A program made the position numbers and the translations under genes. Below, in pieces: positions 52,286 to 61,619 of a stretch of 64,000 bases of DNA. Location of the stretch: the NCBI GenBank assembly GCA_016932335.1, contig JAFGCZ010000006.1:1-64000 (forward strand), in the 5' to 3' direction. The stretch comes from Opitutales bacterium. GTDB lineage: Bacteria > Verrucomicrobiota > Verrucomicrobiia > Opitutales > Oceanipulchritudinaceae. A model generated the notes under the pieces. The model made no database searches. It saw only the letters and a program-made list of their open reading frames with translations, and was not told the DNA's origin. Each line of letters begins with the position of its first letter. Position 1 is the stretch's first letter.

Positions 52286-53761
52286 ATGGATGCTATAAAA
52301 CACTTCCCTCTGGGGCATACCATTAATAACAGCCCGCACAGTATTTGTATCAGCTTGCCGACGATGGCAGATCTCATTGGCTATGAGAAAGCCGATCCAG
52401 AGATTATGCGGCAAATTGCCAGTGGGTATCCGCGCTTTGTCCGCAACCCACTTATTCGGAAGCTGGCCGATCAGGTGGAACGCTCCCAAAATCTTTCCGG
52501 AAGGGTTTTCTTTACCACTACCGACAGAGCTGCTGCTCAGCTGCTGGAGTGGGTTGGGGCAGGGGCACTGCTCGAAGGCTTTGCCTGTTCAGGAGCCATT
52601 ATTCCACCGCAGGAAGATCTCCTCAAGCGCGCTTGGAAATTCCTCCAACACACCGGCTGCGGTATTGGCTCACGCCAGGCGGAAGACCTCCTGGAGCTTT
52701 GTCCCACCGAAGAAGCGGTCCGTACAGATGACCCGGAAGCACATATTTTGCAAAAGCTTCATTCGGTTTATCACACCCGCAGTGCCGACGATGTTGCGCT
52801 CTGCAGTTCCGGCATGAATGCCTTTTATACCGCTTTTCAGGCGGCCCGCACCCTGCGCCGCAAAGAAGGGCGCACCGTCTGGGTTCAGCTTGGCTGGCTC
52901 TATGCCGACAGCACCCACATCCTTAATAACTTTTTGGCACCCGACGAAAAATTCATCACCATTTACGATGTTTCCGATACGGATGCCATTGAGAACGCAC
53001 TTCAGCGCTATCAAGGGCAGATTGCCGGTATTGTTGCCGAAGTGCCCTCCAATCCGCTTGTGCACACTCCCGACGTGGAAGCGATTAAGGCCATTGCCAA
53101 AGACCACGATGCCATCCTCCTGATGGATCCTACGCTTGTCGGCGCCCTCAATGTGGATATCCTGAACTGGACGGATCTGCTCATCAACAGCCTCACCAAG
53201 TATGCCGCCGGCAAGGGCGATGTCATTATGGGCGCGGTAGCTCTTAATCGCCGTTCCAAGTGGTATGACCTCCTCAAACCTCTCATTCAGGCCTATCGCG
53301 AAAAACCCTATGTGCGAGATATCGCCCGTCTTGCCTACGAAATCGACGACTACGAACCCCTTCTTCGCCGCATCAATGCCAACGCAGTGGAGGTTTCACG
53401 TTTTCTACGCAACCACTCCGCAGTCAAATCGGTGAACTGGGTCTATTCGGAAGAAACAGGGCGCCACTTTACACGTATTGCCAATGGCGAAACCGCCAAT
53501 GGATCTGTGATCAGTTTTTCTCTGAATATTCCTCTGGATCGGTTTTATGATCGTGTGCAACTGGTTAAGAGTCCCAGTTTCGGGCTCGAGTTTACCCTTT
53601 TGTGCCCCTTCTTCTATCTGGCCAATTTCGATATGGTCAGCACAGACGAAGGCCGCGAATGGTTCCATATGCATGGCATCGATCCAGATCTGATCCGCCT
53701 TTCCGTAGGCACAGAAGATCCGGCGCGTATTATTCAGGCACTCTCGGAAGCCCTCTCCTGA
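52286..53761 (+). CDS. Cystathionine gamma-synthase-like PLP enzyme with fungal-type N-terminus
   Basis: A 491-residue PLP enzyme of the Cys/Met metabolism family, about 100 residues longer than typical bacterial MetB. The catalytic core runs from about 150 and holds SSGMNAFYTAF, VAEVPSNPLV, LLMDPTL and the PLP-lysine in NSLTKYAAGKGD. The N-terminal part (FPLGHTINNSPHSICISLPT, GYPRFVRNP) resembles fungal cystathionine gamma-synthases, which start with a similar P-L-G-H-x-I and S-L-P-T pattern. It probably joins activated homoserine (from MetX) with cysteine or sulfide. ATG 52286 avoids an upstream extension unlike the family. It follows lysA after 132 bases and converges with the minus-strand gene at 53769. 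Confidence 0.85.
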   Translation: MDAIKHFPLGHTINNSPHSICISLPTMADLIGYEKADPEIMRQIASGYPRFVRNPLIRKLADQVERSQNLSGRVFFTTTDRAAAQLLEWVGAGALLEGFACSGAIIPPQEDLLKRAWKFLQHTGCGIGSRQAEDLLELCPTEEAVRTDDPEAHILQKLHSVYHTRSADDVALCSSGMNAFYTAFQAARTLRRKEGRTVWVQLGWLYADSTHILNNFLAPDEKFITIYDVSDTDAIENALQRYQGQIAGIVAEVPSNPLVHTPDVEAIKAIAKDHDAILLMDPTLVGALNVDILNWTDLLINSLTKYAAGKGDVIMGAVALNRRSKWYDLLKPLIQAYREKPYVRDIARLAYEIDDYEPLLRRINANAVEVSRFLRNHSAVKSVNWVYSEETGRHFTRIANGETANGSVISFSLNIPLDRFYDRVQLVKSPSFGLEFTLLCPFFYLANFDMVSTDEGREWFHMHGIDPDLIRLSVGTEDPARIIQALSEALS

Positions 53762-53768
53762 GTCTCTG

Positions 53769-55121
53769 TCAGTTACCTGCGGGAATCTTATAGGTATTCC
53801 CTTGGTTGTCTTTGAATACCAGTTGCTTCTTTTGCTCGTTCGTTCCAACAAAACGCAGTTGGTATTCCTGGCTTACAAGGTCACCCCGCTCGTAACGAAC
53901 ATGGGCAATGACAACCACCGGTGTGGTGTTTGAGTAGAAAACACTGTCTGCGCTCAAGGTTTTCAGGTAGCCCTCGACATCGGCATTAACGGGCGCTGCT
54001 GCAGCGGTGGCCTGTGCTGCCGACTGTTGCGGTTCCTGAGTCGCAGTCTTAGCATTTTCAGCATCCATCACGGTATTGAGCTCGGCAACCGAGGTATCCA
54101 CCTGTTGTATAGGGTTTCTTGCCGGCTCTGGAGTCGAAACGGTCTTGGGTTGGGCATAACCGTAGAGCAGATATGCAGCGTAAATTAGAATAACAACCAC
54201 TGCCATCAGTGCCAGCAACACCGCTCCACCCATCAGCAAAGCCTTTATCTGGCTTTTGTCTCTGAGTTCGCTGTCGTCGTAGTAATGGATGGTTTGTTCT
54301 TTGGCGGCCTGTGGTCCTTCGGCAATGGGGGCAGATATCTGTGGCGCCGCGACAGCCGGAGCTTCTTCTGCTTCCTCAACCTTCTCCTCGATGATCGGAG
54401 CGTTGACTTTTTCCGGGTTAGGAGTTTTTGCGCTCTTCTTTTCCGCCTTCTCTTTTTTAGCCTCTGTTTTCTTTGCCTTGGCTGCCCTTACCGGTTCCTC
54501 CGTGGGCTTAACTGTTTTCTGTGGCACAACGGGTTCCGGTTGAATCTCAACCTTGGTTTTAGCCTCTTTTGACGGTTCCACTGCTTTTAGCTGCAGCGCA
54601 ATTCCCTTGGGTGCTTCTTGGAGAGGCTCTACCTTTGCTTCCGCTTTGGGTTCGGGTTTTTCCTCAGCTTTTTCCGGTTCCTTTACTTCGGGTGCTTTTT
54701 TCTCCTGTTTGAGCGGGGGTTTTTCCGCTGCGGGCTTAGTCGAAGCTTCTTCTTTGCCCTTGCTCGAATATTCTTTGAAAAGCTCGGAGTTACTCAATTC
54801 CCGGGCTCTTCTTAAGAGTTCGCGTAAAACTGGATCAGATTCTTCTTCTTGTGTTTCCTCAACGGGAGCAGGTTCTTCTACGGCTTTGCTCACCGGCTCC
54901 GCCTTCTTCACTTCCTTTTTGTGGGGGGCAGGGGAATCCAGCTTCAGTTTTAATGCAAGCGGCCTCTTTTCTTCCGGTGGAGGAGGTAATTCTGTCAAAT
55001 CAGCCGGCTCAACAGATTCCGCTGTTTCCGGGGAGGTCTCCTCCGCCGCATCTTTGCGCAAATCCAGTTTGAGTTTCGGAGCCTCTTTAGAATCGTTTTT
55101 TGAAGGTTCTTCCGGCATCAT
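53769..55121 (-). CDS. Lys/Glu/Pro-rich single-pass membrane protein of the GspA/GspB-like operon
   Basis: A 450-residue protein of no recognised family. Residues about 1-290 are extremely rich in Lys, Glu, Pro and Ala and look disordered. They carry repeated short motifs: PKLKLDLRK near residue 15, LALKLKLDSP near 56 and IALQLKAVEP near 175. A transmembrane helix follows (about 297-320, GGAVLLALMAVVVILIYAAYLL), then a small C-terminal domain of about 80 residues (VEGYLKTLSADSVFYSN, KQLVFKDNQGNTYKIP) resembling a GspB-type beta domain. It overlaps the GspB-like gene by 35 bases and should be in the same operon. Confidence 0.8.
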   Translation of the reverse strand: MMPEEPSKNDSKEAPKLKLDLRKDAAEETSPETAESVEPADLTELPPPPEEKRPLALKLKLDSPAPHKKEVKKAEPVSKAVEEPAPVEETQEEESDPVLRELLRRARELSNSELFKEYSSKGKEEASTKPAAEKPPLKQEKKAPEVKEPEKAEEKPEPKAEAKVEPLQEAPKGIALQLKAVEPSKEAKTKVEIQPEPVVPQKTVKPTEEPVRAAKAKKTEAKKEKAEKKSAKTPNPEKVNAPIIEEKVEEAEEAPAVAAPQISAPIAEGPQAAKEQTIHYYDDSELRDKSQIKALLMGGAVLLALMAVVVILIYAAYLLYGYAQPKTVSTPEPARNPIQQVDTSVAELNTVMDAENAKTATQEPQQSAAQATAAAAPVNADVEGYLKTLSADSVFYSNTTPVVVIAHVRYERGDLVSQEYQLRFVGTNEQKKQLVFKDNQGNTYKIPAGN

Positions 55122-55731
55122 CGGTTACAATGATATAGTCGTCGTGTACTTCGCTCAAGATAATACGTGGCGAATTGAAAATCGGCTCTCCAATAGAGTA
55201 GGAGACGGCACGCCCAAGCTCTTCATCCTGAATCAAGGCTCTCCCCAGATTGACGCGCACCCCGCGGATTTCCAGTGGGCGCAGCAGAGCCCAAATTTCC
55301 TTTTCGGATACGGCGGGTTCCTCCACCGGAGGTGGGGGGGGAGGGGGTTCCACCACTGCTTCCGTGGCAGGAGTAGGTGTTTCCACTGTCGCCTCCACTG
55401 CAGGAGTTGCTGCAATGGGGGTATCCAGCGCGTTGGCTACTGTATTGGTTTCTTCCATGATTTTGGAAACCGCAGCCTCAGCTTTCAGGATAATAGCCTG
55501 TTCGTCCTCTGTGGGCATCTTTTCGGATACTTTGGCGAATAGCACATAACCGCCTACTACCAGAAACGTTACAAAGCCGCATCCGGCCAGAAAAAGCCCT
55601 ATGATGAGTTTTGTATAGGATTTTGGCGCAGGTTGAAACCCGCCTCCGGACATTGATCCCTGAGCCATCGGCTGGGTTCCCCCGGATTGGGTTTGCTGGG
55701 TCTTGCGAAGTGCGTCGTTAATCAGACTCAT
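55087..55731 (-). CDS. GspB/PulB-like pilotin-partner protein
   Basis: A 214-residue membrane protein. It starts MSLINDALRKTQQTQ, the typical N-terminus of GspB/PulB-type proteins that pair with the GspA ATPase. A membrane helix lies at about 42-64 (KLIIGLFLAGCGFVTFLVVGGYVLF), then a Pro/Glu-rich linker (TPATEAVVEPPPPPPPVEEP) and a C-terminal GspB-like domain of beta strands (RVNLGRALIQDEE, RIILSEVHDDYIIV). ATG 55731 overlaps the upstream stop codon (TAATG). In the upstream ORF frame an earlier ATG exists but lacks the family start. It acts with GspA in assembly of secretin machinery by analogy. Confidence 0.86.
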   Translation of the reverse strand: MSLINDALRKTQQTQSGGTQPMAQGSMSGGGFQPAPKSYTKLIIGLFLAGCGFVTFLVVGGYVLFAKVSEKMPTEDEQAIILKAEAAVSKIMEETNTVANALDTPIAATPAVEATVETPTPATEAVVEPPPPPPPVEEPAVSEKEIWALLRPLEIRGVRVNLGRALIQDEELGRAVSYSIGEPIFNSPRIILSEVHDDYIIVTDDAGRTFKKRF

Positions 55732-56537
55732 TATAGTTCCATTTCTTTGTGGGCTCGGCGAACGTCCCACCAGTTTACATCATCTCGATTCCTAATGTAT
55801 GCAGCGAGGAGGGCTTTGTCACACAGATTATTAATGATTCTCGGCACTCCTCCGCTGATACGATAAATCTTCTTCATGGCCCGTGGGGTAAATCGGGGAC
55901 GTCCGTTTGCTCCAGCCAGATTCAACCGGTAGAGTATGTAGATTTTCATCTCTTCCAGGGTCAGTGGGCGGATGTCGCAATACACCAGAATACGCTGTCT
56001 CAGCTGTCTCAGGCGCTTTTGTTTCAGCTTTTCTTTCAACTCCGGCTGCCCCATTAGAATAATCTGCAGCAGCTTCTGGGTATCGGTTTCCAGGTTCGAG
56101 AGCATTCGTAGGTGCTCAATCGTTTCAAAGTCCAGGTTCTGCGATTCATCGATGATGACAACGATGTCTTTCCCCTCATCAATCAGCCTGAGCAGTAGCT
56201 CATTCAACTGATGTACCAGTTCCATGCGCGAATCGCTGACCGGTTCCACCCGTAACTCGGTCAGAATTGCTTTAATCAACTCGGCTTCCGAAAGGCGGGG
56301 GTTTAGGATCAGCGCCGTCTCGTAGTGGTCGGGGTCCAGCTCCTGCAGCAGTTTACGGCACACCGTGGTTTTTCCGCAACCTACCTCACCCGTAAGCACA
56401 ATAAAACCCTTCTTCTCTCGTATCCCATAGTGCAGGTGCTTGAGCGCTTCCTCGTGAGTGGGACTGTAGAAAAGAAAATTCGGATCCGGGGTGATATTGA
56501 AGGGGGCTATGCGAAAGCCGTAGAACTCTTTATACAT
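55731..56537 (-). CDS. GspA/ExeA-like AAA+ ATPase
   Basis: A 268-residue ATPase. The N-terminus MYKEFYGFRIAPFNITPDPNFLF is diagnostic of the GspA/ExeA family. Walker A is GEVGCGKTT, Walker B IVVIIDESQNL, and sensor regions follow (MGQPELKEKL). ExeA/GspA pairs with GspB to place the secretin in the peptidoglycan; this protein lacks the C-terminal peptidoglycan-binding part. ATG 56537 is preferred over an upstream ATG that adds non-conserved residues. First gene of the three-gene operon. Confidence 0.93.
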   Translation of the reverse strand: MYKEFYGFRIAPFNITPDPNFLFYSPTHEEALKHLHYGIREKKGFIVLTGEVGCGKTTVCRKLLQELDPDHYETALILNPRLSEAELIKAILTELRVEPVSDSRMELVHQLNELLLRLIDEGKDIVVIIDESQNLDFETIEHLRMLSNLETDTQKLLQIILMGQPELKEKLKQKRLRQLRQRILVYCDIRPLTLEEMKIYILYRLNLAGANGRPRFTPRAMKKIYRISGGVPRIINNLCDKALLAAYIRNRDDVNWWDVRRAHKEMEL

Positions 56538-56652
56538 TATTAAATAATTTTTTACAAAGTGCGTACAAGTTAGCAAGAATAACTTTCAAATGGAAGCACC
56601 CATTTTGATCTTTTCAAAGATTACGGATTCAACTAAGGTAAATTACACAAAC

Positions 56653-56946
56653 ATGATACGCTACTTGGCAAAGGGAATTGTTGTCTTTTTAGTGGTTGTG
56701 CTCTGCCTCGTCACTGCCTCCACCGTTGCTTTGCTGTTGCGTCCTTACAGAGAGTATCAGGTTTATAAAATGCGGGAGCAGGCTTATGCCGAGCGCGTCG
56801 AAGCCGCACGCGTCGAGCTCAAGCAGAGAGAAGAGTATTTACAGCTCGTGCTCAATGATCCGGAGTTTTTGGAACGTGTTGTTCGCGAGCGCCTTGGATA
56901 CGTTCGGGAGAATGAGCAGATTTTCCGCTTTGACACAGCTCAATAA
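56653..56946 (+). CDS. FtsB/DivIC-like septum formation protein
   Basis: A 97-residue single-pass protein. The transmembrane helix is about 7-29 (GIVVFLVVVLCLVTASTVALLL), followed by a coiled coil (EQAYAERVEAARVELKQREE) and the family's C-terminal PEFLERVVRERLGYVRENEQIF. ATG 56653 gives MIRYLAKG; an upstream in-frame start adds 21 unconserved residues. FtsB links division proteins at the septum. It lies at the head of a rightward cluster with the UDP-sugar pyrophosphorylase, 33 bases away. Confidence 0.9.
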   Translation: MIRYLAKGIVVFLVVVLCLVTASTVALLLRPYREYQVYKMREQAYAERVEAARVELKQREEYLQLVLNDPEFLERVVRERLGYVRENEQIFRFDTAQ

Positions 56947-56979
56947 GCCGCGTGTGCTCTTAAAACTCTTTTACGCTTT

Positions 56980-58407
56980 ATGAACAACGAAAGTCGACTC
57001 ATTGCTGATTTTGCCGCAGCAGGGCAAGGTCATGTGTTTGCATTCTGGGACCAACTGGATGCCAATGCCCGCCAGCGCCTGCTTGCCGATGCTTCGGAAA
57101 TCGATTTGCAGGAACTGGAACAACTTTGTGCCATTCACCTGGACGATTCACATTCAGCCACCCTCGATTTGCAAGGCCTGGAGCCAGCTCCTTACATCGT
57201 TCACCCCGACCACGGAGGCGATGTCGAACTTTGGAAACGGGCATACCTCTTGGGCGACGAAGCGCTCCGCAACGGGAAAGTGGCCGCCTTTACCGTTGCC
57301 GGCGGTCAGGGGACTCGCCTTGGGTTTGATGCTCCCAAGGGGACCTATCCCACATCGCCCATCCTCCGCAAATCTCTCTTCCAGATCTTTGCCGAAAAAA
57401 TTCTTTCCGCATCCCGTCGCTATGGGGTTCCTTTCCACTGGTTTATCCTTACCAGCCATGTGAATAACGCCGACACCGTGGCCTTCTTTGAGGAGCATAA
57501 CTTCTTTGGCCTTTCCCGCGATGTCGTCCACTTCTTTGTTCAGGGACGTATGCCCGCGGTTACTGACCAAGGTAAGATTATTCTGGCCGCTAAAGACGAA
57601 ATAGCCATGACGCCCGACGGCCACGGCGGCAGCCTTCGTGCCATGCTCCGCAGTGGTGCTGTCGATATCATGCGCAAGGCCGGTATCGAGATGGTCAGCT
57701 ATTTCCAGGTCGATAACCCCCTGCCCAATTTCTTTGATCCTGCCTTTATCGGGTTCCATGTCATGCACGCATCCGATATGTCCAGCAAGATGATCCCCAA
57801 GCGTTCCCCCGATGAGAAAATCGGGGTGTTCTGCCATCAAAAGGGAAAACTCAAGGTCATCGAATATAGCGATTTACCCGAAGCACTGGCTACCGAAACC
57901 GATGAGTCCGGCAACATTCGCTTCATTTCCGGGAGCATTGCCCTGCACGTGGTTTCCCGCGAGTTCATTGCCCGGGTCGGCGGCGGAGAGGCCGATTATG
58001 CGCTGCCCTTCCACCGTGCGGATAAAAAGGTTCCCACCATCGATATCCAGGGCAATCCCGTTAAACCGGAAAAACCCAATGGCGTTAAGTTCGAGATGTT
58101 CGTTTTCGACGCACTCCCTTATGCCAAACATCCGGTGGTCATGGAATTTCACCGTAAAGACGAGTTCTCGCCCATCAAAAACCCCGAAGGTCTGGACTCC
58201 CCGGCTGCCTGCTCTCGCGATCAGGTCTGCCAGTGGACTCGCTGGGCCATTGCCGCGGGGGTGCCTCTGCAGGCCGACGAGGCCGGCTGGCCTGGTTTTA
58301 CCTGGGAGGTCAGCCCGCTCTTTGCCGATAGCCAGGCCGCTTTTGATGCCGCGTGGAATGCGCTTTCGGAAAAGCCGGAAATCAAAGAAGGCACCGTTCT
58401 TCGCTAA
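56980..58407 (+). CDS. UDP-sugar pyrophosphorylase (UDPGP family)
   Basis: A 475-residue nucleotidyltransferase of the UDP-glucose/UDP-N-acetylhexosamine pyrophosphorylase family. The nucleotide-binding loop AGGQGTRLGFDAPKGTY (about 107-123) is intact, and the substrate region YFQVDNPLPNFFDP matches the family (the N-acetylhexosamine enzymes have a similar V-D-N-x-L). It forms UDP-GlcNAc or UDP-glucose from the sugar-1-phosphate. The neighbouring phosphoglucomutase supplies that substrate. I cannot separate the UDP-Glc and UDP-GlcNAc activities by eye. Confidence 0.9.
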   Translation: MNNESRLIADFAAAGQGHVFAFWDQLDANARQRLLADASEIDLQELEQLCAIHLDDSHSATLDLQGLEPAPYIVHPDHGGDVELWKRAYLLGDEALRNGKVAAFTVAGGQGTRLGFDAPKGTYPTSPILRKSLFQIFAEKILSASRRYGVPFHWFILTSHVNNADTVAFFEEHNFFGLSRDVVHFFVQGRMPAVTDQGKIILAAKDEIAMTPDGHGGSLRAMLRSGAVDIMRKAGIEMVSYFQVDNPLPNFFDPAFIGFHVMHASDMSSKMIPKRSPDEKIGVFCHQKGKLKVIEYSDLPEALATETDESGNIRFISGSIALHVVSREFIARVGGGEADYALPFHRADKKVPTIDIQGNPVKPEKPNGVKFEMFVFDALPYAKHPVVMEFHRKDEFSPIKNPEGLDSPAACSRDQVCQWTRWAIAAGVPLQADEAGWPGFTWEVSPLFADSQAAFDAAWNALSEKPEIKEGTVLR

Positions 58408-58448
58408 GCCCTTTCCCACCTTTAACACAACAGAAACTACAATAGAAA

Positions 58449-60410
58449 ATGACTACGCTTGAGACGATTAAGCAGGCCGGGAGCGATGAAAAGCTCCTCG
58501 CTTCAACCGTAAGTAATCTTGAAGCATGGCTCAGCGGAGGCTTCCTCCCCGCATGGGCTTTGCAAAGCATTGAGGCCCTCGTTGCAGCTTCTGCCTGGGA
58601 CGAACTGAACGACCGCTTCTACAAGACCATTGCTTTCGGTACCGGTGGCATGCGCGACCGCACCATTGGTGGCATTGTTACCGATGCGGAAAAAGGCAAC
58701 TCCACCGGCCCTGTTCCCGAGCACGCCGCTGTGGGCGCTACCATGCTCAATGATTTTAACATCATTCGGGCAACGATGGGTCTCTTTGAATACTGCCGCG
58801 AGTTTCTTATCAAGGAACTCGGCTACGCAGAGCAGCCTCGCTTGGTCATTGCTCACGATGTGCGTCATTTTTCCCGCCATTTTTGCGAACTGGCTGCCAG
58901 CGTGTGGACACGCCTGGGCGGCTTTGCCATGATTTTTGACGGTCCCCGTTCTACTCCTCAGCTGTCCTTTACCGTGCGCCACGTAGGAGCCACTGCCGGG
59001 GTTGTTATCACTGCTTCCCACAACCCCCCGCAATACAACGGCTTCAAAGCCTATTTCTCCGATGGTGCCCAGGTAACCCCTCCGCACGACAATGGCATTA
59101 TCGCCAGAGTCAATGCCGTGGATAACAGCACCCTTGCCGCCTATCTCGAGAAGGATCTCAGCAAAGTTATCACTTTGCCTGCTTCCGTGGATGCCGACTA
59201 CATAGAAGCCGTTGGTGAGAACGTCCTTGCTCAGGACGCTTTTGAAAACAAGATCAAAACCGTTTTCACGCCCATTCACGGAACCGGTTCCGTAGCCAGT
59301 GTGCCTATTCTCAAAAACTATGGAGTCGACCTCGTCCTTGTGGACGAGCAGGAAGTTCAGGATGGTGCCTTCCCCACCGTTAAGAGCCCCAACCCTGAAG
59401 AATCTGCCGCCCTGGATATGGGCATTCGCAAAGCTAAGGAAACCGGTGCCGAACTCGTTATTGCCACCGACCCCGACGCCGACCGTATGGGAGTTGCCGT
59501 GCGCGATACCGATGGCGAAATGAAGCTCCTTACCGGAAATCAGATTGGCTCCATGCTCCTGGCCTACCGTATCGAGCGTTTCCGCGAACTGGGTGTATTG
59601 CCCGAAGGTGGAACAAAGAGTGCGGCACTGCTCAAAACATTTGTCACTACTCCGCTGCAGGACCGCATTGCCGAAGCCAACGGCCTCAAAATCATCAACA
59701 CCCTTACCGGTTTTAAGTGGATTGGTAAAAAGCTGGCCGAATATGAAGACAAACTGCTCGATACCCTGATCGAAGAAGAGGGAATCTCTCTGGACTACGA
59801 TTCCACCGATCTCGTAAAACGCTGTGAGTTGCTCCTGAAATACAGCACCTTCTACATCTGTGGTGGAGAAGAAAGCTATGGCTATCTGGCTAGCGACCGT
59901 GTGCGCGACAAGGACGCCAACGCCGCTGTTCTGATGTTTGTGGAAATGGCCAGCTACCTCAAAGGCGAGGGCAAGTCTGTGCTCCAGTTCCTTGACGAGA
60001 TTTATATCCGCTACGGGTTCCACTTGGAGTCCCTCGTTAACATCTATTACGAAGGTGCTGCCGGCTCTCAGAAGATTGCCAATATCCTCAGGTCCTACCG
60101 CGAGGATAAACCCACTCAAATCGGTGAAAATAAGGTTACCCAGTTCCTCGATTTTGGAGTGCAGGACCTCAAAGATGCCGATGGAGTGGAAATTCCCAAG
60201 CAAGATCTCTACTTCCTTACCTTGGACAACGGCTACCAGTATGCAGTCCGTGGTTCCGGCACTGAGCCCAAGATCAAATTCTACCTCTTTGCAGCGGAAA
60301 AGGTTTCCAAACCTTCTGCGTTGGCCGATGTTAAAGCCAAAACCCGCGTAACACTCGATGCTTTGGCCGCCTCCATTAAGGCCGATGCTGAACGTCGTGC
60401 CGAGGGATAA
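58449..60410 (+). CDS. Phosphoglucomutase/phosphomannomutase family protein
   Basis: A 653-residue alpha-D-phosphohexomutase. The catalytic serine motif is ITASHNPPQYNGFK (about 180-193), the metal-binding DPDADRMGV (about 341-349), the sugar-specificity loop GGEESYGYL (about 475-483) and the phosphate-binding RGSGTEPKIKFY (about 600-611). All four are intact. Length (over 600) is typical of the larger PGM group. It interconverts glucose-6- and glucose-1-phosphate and feeds the UDP-sugar pyrophosphorylase 41 bases upstream. A strong terminator follows. Confidence 0.95.
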   Translation: MTTLETIKQAGSDEKLLASTVSNLEAWLSGGFLPAWALQSIEALVAASAWDELNDRFYKTIAFGTGGMRDRTIGGIVTDAEKGNSTGPVPEHAAVGATMLNDFNIIRATMGLFEYCREFLIKELGYAEQPRLVIAHDVRHFSRHFCELAASVWTRLGGFAMIFDGPRSTPQLSFTVRHVGATAGVVITASHNPPQYNGFKAYFSDGAQVTPPHDNGIIARVNAVDNSTLAAYLEKDLSKVITLPASVDADYIEAVGENVLAQDAFENKIKTVFTPIHGTGSVASVPILKNYGVDLVLVDEQEVQDGAFPTVKSPNPEESAALDMGIRKAKETGAELVIATDPDADRMGVAVRDTDGEMKLLTGNQIGSMLLAYRIERFRELGVLPEGGTKSAALLKTFVTTPLQDRIAEANGLKIINTLTGFKWIGKKLAEYEDKLLDTLIEEEGISLDYDSTDLVKRCELLLKYSTFYICGGEESYGYLASDRVRDKDANAAVLMFVEMASYLKGEGKSVLQFLDEIYIRYGFHLESLVNIYYEGAAGSQKIANILRSYREDKPTQIGENKVTQFLDFGVQDLKDADGVEIPKQDLYFLTLDNGYQYAVRGSGTEPKIKFYLFAAEKVSKPSALADVKAKTRVTLDALAASIKADAERRAEG

Positions 60411-60440
60411 GCCGCCTATTTTGACCTCTCTTTAAAAGAA

Positions 60441-60474
60441 AGAGCCCGTTCCGAAACCGGAACGGGCTCTTTTG
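60441..60474. terminator. Strong bidirectional terminator
   Basis: A 13-base stem AGAGCCCGTTCCG (60441-60453) / CGGAACGGGCTCT (60458-60470) around AAAC, with T-rich sequence on both strands (TTTT after it on plus, TTTCTTTT on minus). It separates the mutase from the convergent gene. Confidence 0.93.
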
Positions 60475-60488
60475 CATACGCTAAAAAA

Positions 60489-61619
60489 TCAGCGAAGCTC
60501 TGTCGGCAGAGAGGCAATAATCTGACTGTAAGTGTCTTGGGCACTGTCTGTGGCACTGCATTTCAATGCCTGCTCCAGGGCCTCCCGCATGTGGCTGTAG
60601 TCGTGCTCGCGTTCGTATACACAAGCCAATGCATAGTAAAAATAATGGCAGTCGGGGTTTAGGCTGATGGCTTTCTTCAAGTGCCTTTTGGCTTCTTTCA
60701 GATCCCCTGCAATCATCGATTTCTGTCCCACGGCAAAATGATACATGGGATTACTTTTACGATAGTCTTCCATCAACTTTTCGTAATGGGCCGCTTTGGT
60801 CATTTCCCCGAGATCTGTGCAAGTTTGAGCCAGCATCTGGTAGATGATATCGCTTTTCGGCCGGATGGCAGCTGCACGTTCCAGGCAGATTTTTGCCTCT
60901 TTCCATGCTCCCTGCATCCGCTTCAAGGCTCCCAGATTTCTCCAGGCCGGGTGGCAGGTTAAATCTACTCGAATGGCCTGCTTGAAGTAGGCCTCGGCTA
61001 GCTGAGGCTTGTTTTCAGAGATCGCCCAGACTCCCAGGTTGTTGTAGTAGCGCCCAAAGGCTACCGAATCGGCCTGTGTTTCCGCTCGGATCGTTAAATT
61101 GCGGAAGTAGGGGAGCAATTCCACAACATAGTAATCTGCGCCAACACGGGCCAGCAGATTCATGTGGTATTCCTCTGTTACCAGATCTCCCAGTGTTTCC
61201 CAGGCAGGTGTGGTTTCCACGGAATTGAAGTATACGTCTAAATCCAACTCGCGGGCCAGCGCTGCTGTAAGAATACTGAAGGTCAGGCAATTGCCGCAAC
61301 GCTGCTCAAAGGCTTCTTCGGCCGTCAGTGTCTTGTCATACTCATAGCGGAACCCGAACTTATCCTCGGAGACCAACAGGTCCAGCAGGCGGTTCAGTCG
61401 ATCCAGCCGGGTGGTCTCCATCGAAATATGCTCGTGCACGAACGCCTTCATAGCTTCACTTACGTGCATAATCGCCTCAGGCCGGGCTATTTCTTCAGGA
61501 ACAACCCCTGAATTGATGATGTCTTCAGGGGAAGATTCGTAGCGGTCCGAGTTGATGTGTGCGTATAAGGAGACTTGAAAGACGAATATAAGGAAAAACA
61601 GGGGATATCTTACATTCAT
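60489..61619 (-). CDS. Exported transglutaminase-like protein with TPR repeats
   Basis: A 376-residue protein. ATG 61619 begins a signal peptide (MNVRYPLFFLIFVFQVSLYA). A transglutaminase-like core follows (about 80-160) with Cys in RCGNCLTFSILTAALARE and His in EEYHMNLLARV, as in SirB1/COG2912-type proteins. At least five TPR units follow (for example AEAYFKQAIRVDLTCHPAWRN, LKRMQGAWKEAKICLERA, EAKRHLKKAISLNPD). The combination suggests a periplasmic scaffold or peptidase-like protein. The longer upstream reading frame lacks a signal peptide. Confidence 0.85.
   Translation of the reverse strand: MNVRYPLFFLIFVFQVSLYAHINSDRYESSPEDIINSGVVPEEIARPEAIMHVSEAMKAFVHEHISMETTRLDRLNRLLDLLVSEDKFGFRYEYDKTLTAEEAFEQRCGNCLTFSILTAALARELDLDVYFNSVETTPAWETLGDLVTEEYHMNLLARVGADYYVVELLPYFRNLTIRAETQADSVAFGRYYNNLGVWAISENKPQLAEAYFKQAIRVDLTCHPAWRNLGALKRMQGAWKEAKICLERAAAIRPKSDIIYQMLAQTCTDLGEMTKAAHYEKLMEDYRKSNPMYHFAVGQKSMIAGDLKEAKRHLKKAISLNPDCHYFYYALACVYEREHDYSHMREALEQALKCSATDSAQDTYSQIIASLPTELR

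Noticed and set aside
58503-60203. Open frame of 566 codons antisense to the phosphoglucomutase gene
   Set aside because: Same explanation: a mirror of a long, codon-biased gene with no recognisable domain.
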